Shown here: positions 8,583-16,423 of the stretch, piece after piece
How the letters are laid out: the number at the start of each line of letters is the position of its first letter
Numbering within the stretch: position 1 is the stretch's first letter
Source of the DNA: Bacteroidota bacterium
Lineage (GTDB): Bacteria > Bacteroidota > Bacteroidia > Flavobacteriales > Weeksellaceae
Direction: 5' to 3'
Length of the DNA stretch: 64,000 nucleotides
Assembly: GCA_023393915.1 (NCBI GenBank)
Contig: JAEXBS010000037.1
Coordinates: forward strand, 1-64,000
The notes under the pieces: model-generated
Seen by the model: the letters and a program-made list of their open reading frames with translations, nothing else
The model's database searches: none
What the model was told of the DNA's origin: nothing
Made by a program: the position numbers and the translations under genes

Positions 8583-9491
8583 TTAATTTAATCTTTGGGT
8601 GTCTTTAGAATATTTATCTAGTATACCGTTAATAAAGATATGCGATCGATCGGAACCGAAAACCTTAGATATCTCTACATATTCATTTATAATAATTCGG
8701 GAAGGAGTTAGTTTAAAATGGTCAAATTCAGTTATTCCTGTGATAAGAATGATTTTGTCCATTAATGAAATTCTCTCCAAGTCCCAATTCTCTAATCTCT
8801 CTTTGATTTTCTCTTCAGCGGAATCCCAATTCTTGATCGATTCCCATAATATTTTTTTTGCGAAAACTTTATCGTCCTGGTCCTTAATCATCTGAATTAA
8901 TGTATGACTAGGCTGGTCTTCTTTCATGAATCCTAATGTTTTCTGCACCATGGAATTCGCAATATGAAAATCATCCGCCCAACTCATTTCCTTTTCTTCC
9001 ACATGCTCATGGAAATCTTCATTTTCAGCAACATAACGCAAGAACAGCTTACCAATAAACTTCTGATCCTCTTCGAACGTATGCCCTTCTTGCTCCATGA
9101 AGTCTTGGTACCTTTTGCCGGATTTCATTCTCTGAAATGTCTTTACAAGCAAATCATCGTGAAGCTCCCAGTCGAGTTCTTTGTGCTTAGCAGAAAATGT
9201 AACTCGCTCCTGGTTTTCTTCCAATAAAACGAGAATGCGGTTATTGATAAACTTTTGATTGGGATTTAAATCACTATCAGACTTAATGAATTTCTGTTTA
9301 GCAATCTCAATTTGATTCTCAGCTAAATTCTTTAAGGCAACAAGAAAGTTCAACTGATAAACATACAAATGATAAATCTTTTCTATTTCAGAAAACATAT
9401 TTTTTTCTAAAACCTCATAAGAAATGGGGTTTTGATGGTGCGAGTACAGACTTTCTACAATTTTTTCGCGAATTTGCCTTCTTCCTAACAT
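8583..9491 (-). CDS. nusB: Transcription antitermination factor NusB, long Bacteroidota form
   Basis: NusB binds boxA RNA with S10 (NusE) and supports rRNA antitermination. The 302-residue protein is about twice the length of the E. coli factor. The N-terminus starts MLGRRQIREKIVESLYSHHQ, as NusB does, but the helical core resumes only after an inserted stretch. The recognisable C-terminal NusB fold is at about 180-295 (ISLMDKIILITGITEFDHF, SRIIINEYVEISKVFGSDRSHIFINGILDKY). This long form is usual in the phylum. It is first gene of a three-gene operon, with a TATCTTTG box at 9511-9518 on the same strand. Confidence 0.93.
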   Translation of the reverse strand: MLGRRQIREKIVESLYSHHQNPISYEVLEKNMFSEIEKIYHLYVYQLNFLVALKNLAENQIEIAKQKFIKSDSDLNPNQKFINNRILVLLEENQERVTFSAKHKELDWELHDDLLVKTFQRMKSGKRYQDFMEQEGHTFEEDQKFIGKLFLRYVAENEDFHEHVEEKEMSWADDFHIANSMVQKTLGFMKEDQPSHTLIQMIKDQDDKVFAKKILWESIKNWDSAEEKIKERLENWDLERISLMDKIILITGITEFDHFKLTPSRIIINEYVEISKVFGSDRSHIFINGILDKYSKDTQRLN

Positions 9492-9510
9492 TCAAAGAAC
9501 TTTTAATTGG

Positions 9511-9518
9511 CAAAGATA
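9511..9518 (-). promoter_or_regulatory. -7 promoter element of the nusB operon
   Basis: TATCTTTG on the minus strand, 19 bp before the nusB ATG, fits TAnnTTTG exactly. No clear TTG is present at the -33 position. Confidence 0.6.
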
Positions 9519-9606
9519 AGGAAAAAGATGGTTAAATTCGATACAATTGCTTTGCTTTGGCTCACGATCTGCAAACTGTTCTCAAGTGAAAACCGGTAAT
9601 TTTCCT

Positions 9607-9614
9607 TAACTTTG
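9607..9614 (+). promoter_or_regulatory. -7 promoter element of the ABC transporter gene
   Basis: TAACTTTG ends 22 bp before the ATG at 9637 and fits TAnnTTTG. It diverges from the nusB promoter in the same intergenic region. Confidence 0.6.
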
Positions 9615-9636
9615 TACCCGTCCTGAGAAAACATTA

Positions 9637-11280
9637 ATGAACGCATTAAAGACCTTAAATCCCTATTTCTGGAAACACCGCATCCTATTATTCTGGGGAT
9701 TTTTATTCATTATTGCCAGTAACTTCTTCAACATATTTAAAGTTCAGTACGTTGGAAAGAGTGTCGATGAAATCTCAGCTACAGGTAACCTTGGATTTAA
9801 TCAACAAGTACTAATTTACGTTGCCATCATCGTAGGATCCTCGCTATTAACGGGCTTCTTTACCTTTATGATGCGCCAGACAATCATTGTTTCTTCCAGG
9901 AAAATAGAATACGAACTTAAAAACAAAATCTACCGACACTATCAAGACTTCTCATTAACCGATTTCAAGCGCACCACCGTTGGGGATCTGATGAATCGAT
10001 TAAGTGAAGATGTTGTTGCTGTAAGAATGTATTTAGGTCCTGGAGTGATGTACGTAGTGAATTTACTGATACTACTAATTATCACCAGTATCTACATGCT
10101 AAGAACGGACGTAGAAATGACGCTCTGGACATTGATTCCGCTCCCGATACTTTCTTTTATTATCTACAAAGTAAGCTCCATTATTAATAAGAAATCGAAG
10201 ATCATGCAGAAAAGCCAATCGGCTATTTCGACCTTCGTGCAAGACAGTTTTTCTGGAATCCGGGTAGTAAAATATTTTTCGAAAGAAAAGTACATTGACT
10301 CCAAATACAGTGGAAAAGTTAGAGACTATCAAGACAAAGCTTTGGATCTGGCAAAAACCGAAGCTTACTTTTTTACTATCATTCTTTTCGTTATTGGGTT
10401 ACTTAATGTTGCAATCTTATGGATTGGAGGACAAAAATACTTAGCGGGAGAAATAACAGTCGGAAAAATCGCAGATTTTTTCATGTACATCAATATCCTT
10501 ATCTGGCCTTTTTCCATGGTTGGATGGGTCGTCTCCGTCAACCAAAGAGCCGATGCTTCAATGAGTAGAATCAATGAATTTCTAAATCAGAAATCGGAAA
10601 TAAAATCAGGCTTGATTCAGCATACCATTCAAGGCGAAATAGAATTTAGAAATGTTTCCTACACCTACCCTAATACGGGCATACAGGCATTAAACCGGTT
10701 AAGTTTTAAAGTACATGCCGGGGAGTCCTTAGCAATCATGGGGAAAACCGGAAGTGGGAAAACAACCATTGCATTGCTACTGGCACGACTAATCGATCCT
10801 TCTGAAGGGGAAATTCTCATAGATGGAAAAAACCTAAAGGATCTGGATCTCAAAAATTACAGAAATCAAATTGGTTATATTCCACAAGAAAGTTATCTAT
10901 TTTCAGATAGCATTTACAATAACATAGCTTTCGCTAAAGACGAGAGCAGCCAAGAGGAAGTTGAGGACTTTGCTAAGAAAGCAGATGTACATAAAAACAT
11001 CATTGGCTTTAAAGAACGCTATGAAACAATGGTAGGAGAACGTGGTGTCATGCTTTCAGGGGGTCAAAAACAACGAATCTGCATTGCAAGAGCTCTAATT
11101 ACCAAACCATCGCTTCTTATCTTCGACGACTCTCTTTCTGCATTAGATACCGAAACCGAAGAAAATATACTTGAAAATATCAATCGGGAGCTCTCTCAAG
11201 TAACTTCCATCATAATTACGCACAGAGAAAGCACTGCAGTTCGAGCAGACCGGATCCTTCACTTAACTCCTGAGCAGTAG
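9637..11280 (+). CDS. ABC transporter, fused permease and ATPase (MsbA/MdlB-like exporter half)
   Basis: A 547-residue half-transporter. The N-terminal six-helix type 1 exporter domain (about 1-310) starts with a helix at ILLFWGFLFIIASNFF. The nucleotide-binding domain (about 325-547) has Walker A GKTGSGKTT near 369, the Q-loop YIPQESYLFSD, signature motif LSGGQKQR, Walker B LLIFDDSLSALD and the switch His in ITHRES. In Walker B the residue after the Asp is a second Asp rather than the catalytic Glu (FDDSLSALD), a change seen in one partner of some heterodimeric exporters. No partner gene is adjacent. Substrate is unknown; lipid or drug export is typical of the family. Confidence 0.9.
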   Translation: MNALKTLNPYFWKHRILLFWGFLFIIASNFFNIFKVQYVGKSVDEISATGNLGFNQQVLIYVAIIVGSSLLTGFFTFMMRQTIIVSSRKIEYELKNKIYRHYQDFSLTDFKRTTVGDLMNRLSEDVVAVRMYLGPGVMYVVNLLILLIITSIYMLRTDVEMTLWTLIPLPILSFIIYKVSSIINKKSKIMQKSQSAISTFVQDSFSGIRVVKYFSKEKYIDSKYSGKVRDYQDKALDLAKTEAYFFTIILFVIGLLNVAILWIGGQKYLAGEITVGKIADFFMYINILIWPFSMVGWVVSVNQRADASMSRINEFLNQKSEIKSGLIQHTIQGEIEFRNVSYTYPNTGIQALNRLSFKVHAGESLAIMGKTGSGKTTIALLLARLIDPSEGEILIDGKNLKDLDLKNYRNQIGYIPQESYLFSDSIYNNIAFAKDESSQEEVEDFAKKADVHKNIIGFKERYETMVGERGVMLSGGQKQRICIARALITKPSLLIFDDSLSALDTETEENILENINRELSQVTSIIITHRESTAVRADRILHLTPEQ

Positions 11281-11340
11281 TAGACTTTGCTCTATTAAAA
11301 CATACAAAAAAGGCTATTTTACTGTCTCTAAAAAAAAGAT

Positions 11341-11370
11341 TTTGTGATTAAAAGAAATCTTTTATATTTG
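11341..11370 (+). promoter_or_regulatory. Promoter of the DUF3276 gene
   Basis: TTTG (11341-11344), an 18-bp spacer and TATATTTG (11363-11370) give a near-perfect Bacteroidota housekeeping promoter. The box ends 32 bp before the ATG. Confidence 0.85.
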
Positions 11371-11402
11371 TTTGTAATAGATTAAATAAAATTTAAGGAA
11401 AA

Positions 11403-11738
11403 ATGAGTGACTACAAGGAACGCCACGAGAACGAGATTTTTACGAAAGTGTTAAAGGCGGGACGAAGAACCTACTTCTTTGATGTACGTGAAACCAAAGC
11501 AGGTGATTACTACCTAACCATTACAGAAAGTAAAAAAAGTTTTGATCAAAATGGAGAATCCTCTTTTTCAAAACATAAAATTTACTTGTACAAAGAAGAT
11601 TTTAAAGCGTTTCAAGAAATGTTTAATGAATCCACCGATTTTATCATCAATGAAAAAGGAGAAGACGTGATTTCTGAAAAACACGATAAGGATTTCAAAG
11701 CGCGCAGTTTCACCATTAACTCAGAAGAAGAGCTGTAA
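11403..11738 (+). CDS. DUF3276 family (Pur-alpha-like) nucleic acid-binding protein
   Basis: A 111-residue protein with one PUR-type repeat region. It has the block IFTKVLKAGRRTYFFDVRE TK near residues 12-32, then DYYLTITESKK, and the downstream HKIYLYKEDFKAFQEMF, which match the DUF3276 family found across Bacteroidota. Crystal structures of bacterial members show the Pur-alpha Whirly-like fold that binds single-stranded nucleic acid; the cellular role is not defined. It has its own strong promoter and its own terminator, so it is a monocistronic and probably highly expressed gene. Confidence 0.88.
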   Translation: MSDYKERHENEIFTKVLKAGRRTYFFDVRETKAGDYYLTITESKKSFDQNGESSFSKHKIYLYKEDFKAFQEMFNESTDFIINEKGEDVISEKHDKDFKARSFTINSEEEL

Positions 11739-11757
11739 ATCTAGAGATACTATATAA

Positions 11758-11787
11758 AAAAAGCGTACTTTTTTAAGTACGCTTTTT
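11758..11787 (+). terminator. Terminator after the DUF3276 gene
   Basis: A 13-bp perfect stem built on AAGCGTACTT / AAGTACGCTT with a TTTT loop and T-rich 3' arm, 19 bp after the stop. Because the arms are A-rich and T-rich it may also act on minus-strand transcripts that leave the tRNA-His gene. Confidence 0.85.
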
Positions 11788-11790
11788 CTT

Positions 11791-11867
<77 letters not shown>

Positions 11868-11905
11868 CGTGTTTTGTGCGTGCAAATATAGCGCTTTTCG
11901 GTAAA

Positions 11906-12625
11906 CTAAAAAATAATATTATCAAAATTTTTAAAAGCCATTAGCCTCTCCGAAGTAAAACCTTCTGCATAAGCACATCCTGAAAGCCTTCCTAAGTTCT
12001 GTGCTCGGTAGGTAAGACTTTCTAAAAAGTCCTTTGTAGCAATCGGCGTAATGGGTTCCTTTGAATTCGGATCATAAAACTGAGTTTTATAGGCTAGGCA
12101 GGCTTGAATTTTCTGATCTAAAAAATCGGAAATATCGATCACAAAATCAGGTTTAATTTCCTTCCATTGGATGTAATGAAAAACATGTTGAGGTCTCCAC
12201 GCTTCTTGGTCTATCCCTTCAAACTTTGTCTGAATTTTGCGCAGTCCAGATAAAAAGCAGGCATCACTTACAAGTTTCGCTGCTTTCGCATGATCGGGAT
12301 GTCGATCTTCAATGGCATTAGCCAAAACCATACTGGGCTGAAATAAACGAATGTATTTTACAATCTCTAACTGAGCATTCTTAGAATTCAGTAAAAATCC
12401 ATCCTCTAATCCTACATTCATTCTTTTTGCAACACCAAGTATTTCGGCTCCCTTTTCAGCTTCTTCCCTACGTGTGTGTTCCGTACCTCGCGTTCCTAAT
12501 TCTCCTTGGGTTAAATCTAAAATGGCTACTTTTTTACCTTCCGAAATTAATTTTGCGATCGTTCCACCGCAACCAAGCTCAACGTCATCAGGATGTGCGC
12601 CAATAGCTAATACGTCTACTTTCAT
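11906..12625 (-). CDS. bshB1: Bacillithiol biosynthesis deacetylase BshB1
   Basis: This PIG-L/LmbE-type zinc amidase should remove acetate from GlcNAc-malate, the second step of bacillithiol synthesis in the cytoplasm. The 239-residue sequence starts MKVDVLAIGAHPDDVELGCG, with the metal ligands in AHPDD, and continues LDLTQGELGTRG, the BshB1-specific block. A later ANAIEDRHPDHAKAAKLV carries the third ligand region. bshA and bshC are not in the window. A -7 box TACATTTG ends only 4 nt before the ATG (see findings), so its mRNA may be leaderless. Confidence 0.93.
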   Translation of the reverse strand: MKVDVLAIGAHPDDVELGCGGTIAKLISEGKKVAILDLTQGELGTRGTEHTRREEAEKGAEILGVAKRMNVGLEDGFLLNSKNAQLEIVKYIRLFQPSMVLANAIEDRHPDHAKAAKLVSDACFLSGLRKIQTKFEGIDQEAWRPQHVFHYIQWKEIKPDFVIDISDFLDQKIQACLAYKTQFYDPNSKEPITPIATKDFLESLTYRAQNLGRLSGCAYAEGFTSERLMAFKNFDNIIF

Positions 12626-12629
12626 AACT

Positions 12630-12637
12630 CAAATGTA
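12630..12637 (-). promoter_or_regulatory. -7 promoter element of bshB1, 4 nt from the start codon
   Basis: TACATTTG on the minus strand fits TAnnTTTG. Only AGTT separates it from the ATG at 12625, so the start site of transcription should fall at or next to the start codon. Confidence 0.55.
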
Positions 12638-12647
12638 TTAAAAAAAA

Positions 12648-12675
12648 GCCTCTTCCAACAAAAGATGGAAGAGGC
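12648..12675 (-). terminator. Terminator after the TPR gene
   Basis: The 10-bp stem GCCTCTTCCA / TGGAAGAGGC has an 8-nt loop. On the minus strand it runs into a stretch of T, so it ends the TPR gene transcript just upstream of bshB1. Confidence 0.85.
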
Positions 12676-12696
12676 AAAAATTTATTTAACAAATAG

Positions 12697-14364
12697 CTAT
12701 TTTGAGGCCAATTGATTTTGAAGTTCAAGAGCGTCTGCGTACTCAGGATTTAACTGAAGCGATTTAGCCACATAATCCTTCGCTTTGGCAACATCTTTCT
12801 CCATATTGTAATAAGCAACTAGATAATAAGCATACGAAAGGGTTTCCTTATTTTGTGCTTGCTCTTCTGGAGTTTGTGAAAGAACTAGATCAATAAACTG
12901 CTGGTAAGCTCTCTCAGATAACTCATGGCTACCCATCTGCTGATAAGCTACTCCTTTAGCATAGTAAGAATAAGCCCAAGTTGGTGAAAGGGCAATCATA
13001 CGATCCCAAGTGATTACAGCTCCATCCCAGTTTTGCACTTCTTGATAAGCTGCTCCAAGCGCTACTAGTGATTCGGCATCCTGAGGATTGCTAGCCACTT
13101 TTGTTTTAAGCTGTTGAATCTTAGGAGAAGTTGGCCCTGCATCAGCAGCCGCCTGATTGGCTCCGCCACCTCCTTGCGCTTTGATTAATTCAACATCCCA
13201 GTCCATGGTTTCATCTTTTGCATTTTTTGCCACAGCAATTTTTGTTTTCGCTTGATTAAGCAATTGCTCTTTCATTGCTGGATCTTCTGTACTTGTACTT
13301 TGTACAGCTAATAGCAAACCTTCTAATCCCACATCAGCAGGCTGAATTCTAGACTTGTCATTTACCGTAGTCATGAACTTGTTAAGGTTTTCTTGTGCAC
13401 TGGTGTAGTTTTTATCTGCACCGTAATCAAGATACGCTCTTAATTTGTATTTAATCGGATCCTCTACCTTATCAAATATAGCATTGAGTACTTCTTTTGC
13501 TTTGGCATAGTCATCGTTAACAAAATAAAGTTTTGCGATTTCTAGTTGAGTATAAGGGTCATTATCCGCATACTTGGTATAGTCCACGAGATTTTTCGTT
13601 ACCATTGCATTGTTACGAAAACGGTAGTTAAACGCTGCGCTGGCTTTGTAAGCGGGTGCATAGGTCGGATCCACTGCTAAAGCTTTATTAATATTAGTTT
13701 CCGCTTGTTGCCACTGGTTGGCTGCCATCCATAAGGTTGCCATACGAGTGAATACAGATGCTTTGTTCTTCGCAACTGCGGAAGCTTTATCATAGGCTGA
13801 CATTGCACTTCCTGGATCTTTCTTCAAACGATATGCATCACCAAGTGAATAATAATACGGTGCTGGAACTCCTTTCTTAGCACGTTCAATCGCCTTATTT
13901 AAGTATTGAATTGCTAGATCGGGGGCATTAAGCTTCTCGAACATAGTAAGGGCTTCTGCTGCACGGTACAGCACTTCCGCATCTCTCTCTCTTGAGTCCT
14001 CAACAATCTTTTGAATCTCCGAAATTCCAGTCTTATCACCTTTTGCTACTTTAATAGAAGCAAGGCCAATTTTATTTAGATAGCTTTTACTGTCAATAGA
14101 CAATCCTTTACGAAAATTTTCTTCTGCGGATTCAAAACTCGGATCGAACTGCGACAGGTAAGAATTTCCTAAATAAAAGTAATTGTCTTCATTTTTAGGT
14201 TCTTGAGCGATTAGTGCAGAAAATATTTCTTTAGCCTTTGCATATTTATGGCTATCAATATTCACTATACCTTCCTCTACTGTTTGGGCATAACTAAAGC
14301 TAGCCATAAAGACCACTCCAGTTCCCATTGCAATTTTCTTCGAAATTTCAATCATATTTTTCAT
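12697..14364 (-). CDS. Tetratricopeptide repeat protein, exported
   Basis: A 555-residue protein with an N-terminal signal (hydrophobic IAMGTGVVFMASFSYAQ, cleavage near residue 27) and many TPR units over most of its length. Examples are AKEIFSALIAQEPKNEDNYFYLGNSYL near 45, YLNKAIERAKKGVPAPYYYSLGDAYRL and AYKASAAFNY in the middle, and DGAVITWDRMIALSPTWAYSYYAKG near 450. A Gly/Ala-rich hinge (GGGGANQAAADAGP, near 400) splits two TPR blocks. It is the last gene after exbB-exbD-exbD-tonB, the small membrane protein and the PstS-like lipoprotein. It is probably a periplasmic scaffold for that system, which is inference from position. Confidence 0.88.
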   Translation of the reverse strand: MKNMIEISKKIAMGTGVVFMASFSYAQTVEEGIVNIDSHKYAKAKEIFSALIAQEPKNEDNYFYLGNSYLSQFDPSFESAEENFRKGLSIDSKSYLNKIGLASIKVAKGDKTGISEIQKIVEDSRERDAEVLYRAAEALTMFEKLNAPDLAIQYLNKAIERAKKGVPAPYYYSLGDAYRLKKDPGSAMSAYDKASAVAKNKASVFTRMATLWMAANQWQQAETNINKALAVDPTYAPAYKASAAFNYRFRNNAMVTKNLVDYTKYADNDPYTQLEIAKLYFVNDDYAKAKEVLNAIFDKVEDPIKYKLRAYLDYGADKNYTSAQENLNKFMTTVNDKSRIQPADVGLEGLLLAVQSTSTEDPAMKEQLLNQAKTKIAVAKNAKDETMDWDVELIKAQGGGGANQAAADAGPTSPKIQQLKTKVASNPQDAESLVALGAAYQEVQNWDGAVITWDRMIALSPTWAYSYYAKGVAYQQMGSHELSERAYQQFIDLVLSQTPEEQAQNKETLSYAYYLVAYYNMEKDVAKAKDYVAKSLQLNPEYADALELQNQLASK

Positions 14365-14423
14365 TTAATATTTCAGTTTTAAAAGTTAACATTATAATTT
14401 ACACAATTTTCGTTCCAAACCAT

Positions 14424-15314
14424 TTACCTCATCTCTACTTCACGTCTAAAGAGGTAGTAAGGTTGAAGTCCTTCTTTACTTACAACCATCTGTCCCTTCT
14501 GATCTGAAGCGAACCGCATAATTCCATTGGCAATACCAAACACAGCTTCACTTGTCAGCATATAAACCATCCTTGTAAAAGGATAATCTCCATTCTGCAT
14601 ATCTTTGGGCTCGGGTAAATAACTTTTATTGTTTTTAACCACGGGAAGAATCTTCACCATTTCACGCAATCGCTGCGCTTCTTTCCCATAAGGTCTACTA
14701 ATGGTTCCCAAACTAATAGCTCCAATACGAGTAGGATATTTGTAAAGGTCTTCAATTACCTTTTCGTTTGACCCTAATGTAGAAAACTTTAAGTCTATAG
14801 GTCTTTTTCCCAAAGTATGGGCAACAAAATTTAAGTTTCCTGCATTGGCTCCATCAAAAATAATATTCTTTTCTTCCGAGGCAAGTTCCTTTTCTAGCTC
14901 CTTTACAGATATACTGGTTCGATCAGAATTTTTACTTACTACAAAGACCACAGCATCTGCTGCAAAATAAGCGGGGTTGTATTCCATTTCTAATACTCGC
15001 TCATACTCCTCAATCTCTTTTTTACCAAGGACACGTGACATCATTACTAGATTTGTCTTTCCCTCGAGTAAATTCATAAACGCAATATCTTCTTTCTCAA
15101 CATGCGTTTTTACATCAGTATCAGGATAATGAATCATGTAAGCATCAGCTATAGCCTGAGCAACGCTCTGAAATGAACCGTCAACAAAAATGGTAGCTTT
15201 GCCCTGATGGTAATCTGCGGCAACTGCTTCTTCGCTACGCTCCATCTTCTTACAAGAAACAAACACGAACAACAAGCCTAAAAGCCAAACAATACTGAAT
15301 CTATTATTTCCCAT
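14424..15314 (-). CDS. PstS-like substrate-binding lipoprotein
   Basis: A 296-residue lipoprotein with signal MGNNRFSIVWLLGLLFVFVSC (lipobox FVSC, Cys21). The rest resembles the PBP-like fold of phosphate-binding PstS: ATIFVDGSFQSVAQAIADAY near 40, then LVMMSRVLGKKEIEEYE, VVFVVSKNSD and IGAISLGTISRPYG. The classical PstS phosphate-binding residues are not obvious, and no pstC, pstA or pstB is nearby. It overlaps the upstream small membrane-protein gene by 11 bp. With the preceding exb-ton genes and the following TPR gene it forms a layout recurrent in Flavobacteriia. Its ligand is unknown. Confidence 0.82.
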   Translation of the reverse strand: MGNNRFSIVWLLGLLFVFVSCKKMERSEEAVAADYHQGKATIFVDGSFQSVAQAIADAYMIHYPDTDVKTHVEKEDIAFMNLLEGKTNLVMMSRVLGKKEIEEYERVLEMEYNPAYFAADAVVFVVSKNSDRTSISVKELEKELASEEKNIIFDGANAGNLNFVAHTLGKRPIDLKFSTLGSNEKVIEDLYKYPTRIGAISLGTISRPYGKEAQRLREMVKILPVVKNNKSYLPEPKDMQNGDYPFTRMVYMLTSEAVFGIANGIMRFASDQKGQMVVSKEGLQPYYLFRREVEMR

Positions 15315-15495
15315 CAGGTCTAATTCTTTTTATTGCACGATAAACACGAAATAAACCGTAAATAATAAGTAGTGCACCTAATGCTATTGCTATATTAGGT
15401 TCTAAATAAACAACAAAAAATTTATAGACGATTACAAAGATTCCTAGAACAACATAACAAATCCCTGTTACAAGTGAAAGCCAATTAAATACCAT
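15304..15495 (-). CDS. Small two-helix membrane protein, hypothetical
   Basis: A 63-residue protein made almost entirely of two transmembrane helices (about residues 5-27, VTGICYVVLGIFVIVYKFF, and 31-51, PNIAIALGALLIIYGLFRVY). A basic tail follows (RAIKRIRPDGK), predicted on the cytoplasmic side. I recognise no family function. Its stop overlaps the start of the PstS-like gene by 11 bp, which suggests translational coupling. It lies 18 bp beyond the tonB terminator hairpin. Confidence 0.8.
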   Translation of the reverse strand: MVFNWLSLVTGICYVVLGIFVIVYKFFVVYLEPNIAIALGALLIIYGLFRVYRAIKRIRPDGK

Positions 15496-15512
15496 GTAAG
15501 CAAAAATAGAAA

Positions 15513-15541
15513 AAAAAAGAGAAGCAGTGCTTCTCTTTTTT
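15513..15541 (-). terminator. Terminator (or attenuating hairpin) after tonB
   Basis: A 13-bp stem built on GAGAAGC / GCTTCTC with a 3-nt loop and, on the minus strand, a long T run. It separates exbB-exbD-exbD-tonB from the small membrane protein, PstS-like and TPR genes, so the latter are expressed by read-through or from a separate promoter. Confidence 0.85.
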
Positions 15542-15558
15542 CAGATTTAAAGAATCCT

Positions 15559-16401
15559 TTATTCAAAATTCATAGTAAGTGGTAATCTGAATCGGTAACG
15601 CACATTCTGACCGTTAATCTTGGCCGGTGTCCATTTATTTCTAATGGACTTTACTGTACGTTCTGCTTCTCGATTAAAATCGGAATTAGGTCCTGTTGCT
15701 TTAACATCAGTAATAGAACCGTTCCGCTCAACTACGAAAGTGATCTCTGTTCTTAAAGTTCCTTCTCCTCCAGACATTACTGAAGTGTCAAAGTTACTAG
15801 CAACTCTGTTTCTGAAACTGTTAATACCTTCTGGGAACTCTGCCTGTTGTTCTACCTCAGTATATACCTCTGTGGTACTTACAGCAGGTTTCACTTCTAC
15901 AGTGGCCGCCTTCGTACCGGTTGATGGTGGGGGTGGCGGTGGTGTATAAGACGGAGCTTTAACCCCTTCTTGGCTTACCAAACCTGTATTTGTTTCCAAC
16001 TGCTTGGTAATTGGCGGTGGAGGAGTTTCCACTTTTGGAGCTCTCTTCGGTTCAGGAACTACGTTCTGAATAACTTCCACTTTCGGCTCCTCTTTTGGTG
16101 GAGGTGGCGGTGGTGGTGGTTCTTCTTCTTTAGGCTGTTCAATTATTGTCTCCTCAGGAATGATATCGATTAGATTTGCATTTACTTCCGTAGTTTCTTT
16201 CGGGTTCATTTGCTTAATCTTCATCACTACGAATGGAGTAATTGCAACTGCACAGAAAAGAACAGTACCTATAACGAAGGCTTTGGTTAAAGCCCTTGGA
16301 TAAGTCCTACGTAAATCGTAAGCTCCATAACTTTTATTTCTGTTCTCAAATACAATTTCATCTAAAGTTAGATTGTCCTTGTATGTATTTTCATCTGCCA
16401 T
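15559..16401 (-). CDS. tonB: Energy transducer TonB
   Basis: TonB spans the periplasm and passes energy from the ExbB/ExbD motor to outer-membrane transporters. The 280-residue protein has a cytoplasmic N-terminal stretch with NKSYGAYDLRRTYPRALTKA, a form common in Bacteroidota TonB. One transmembrane helix (FVIGTVLFCAVAITPFVVM, about 44-62) is followed by a long Pro/Glu/Lys-rich periplasmic linker with runs of 5-7 prolines, and a C-terminal TonB domain (about 185-280, EFPEGINSFRNRVASNF to YRFRLPLTMNFE). It is fourth in the exbB-exbD-exbD-tonB operon, 22 bp after the second exbD. Confidence 0.94.
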   Translation of the reverse strand: MADENTYKDNLTLDEIVFENRNKSYGAYDLRRTYPRALTKAFVIGTVLFCAVAITPFVVMKIKQMNPKETTEVNANLIDIIPEETIIEQPKEEEPPPPPPPPKEEPKVEVIQNVVPEPKRAPKVETPPPPITKQLETNTGLVSQEGVKAPSYTPPPPPPSTGTKAATVEVKPAVSTTEVYTEVEQQAEFPEGINSFRNRVASNFDTSVMSGGEGTLRTEITFVVERNGSITDVKATGPNSDFNREAERTVKSIRNKWTPAKINGQNVRYRFRLPLTMNFE

Positions 16402-16423
16402 TTATATTCTCATTTATAAATTT

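Noticed and set aside
15898..16150. Runs of proline codons in tonB that look like short DNA repeats
   Set aside because: They are the normal Pro-rich periplasmic linker of TonB and are in frame.
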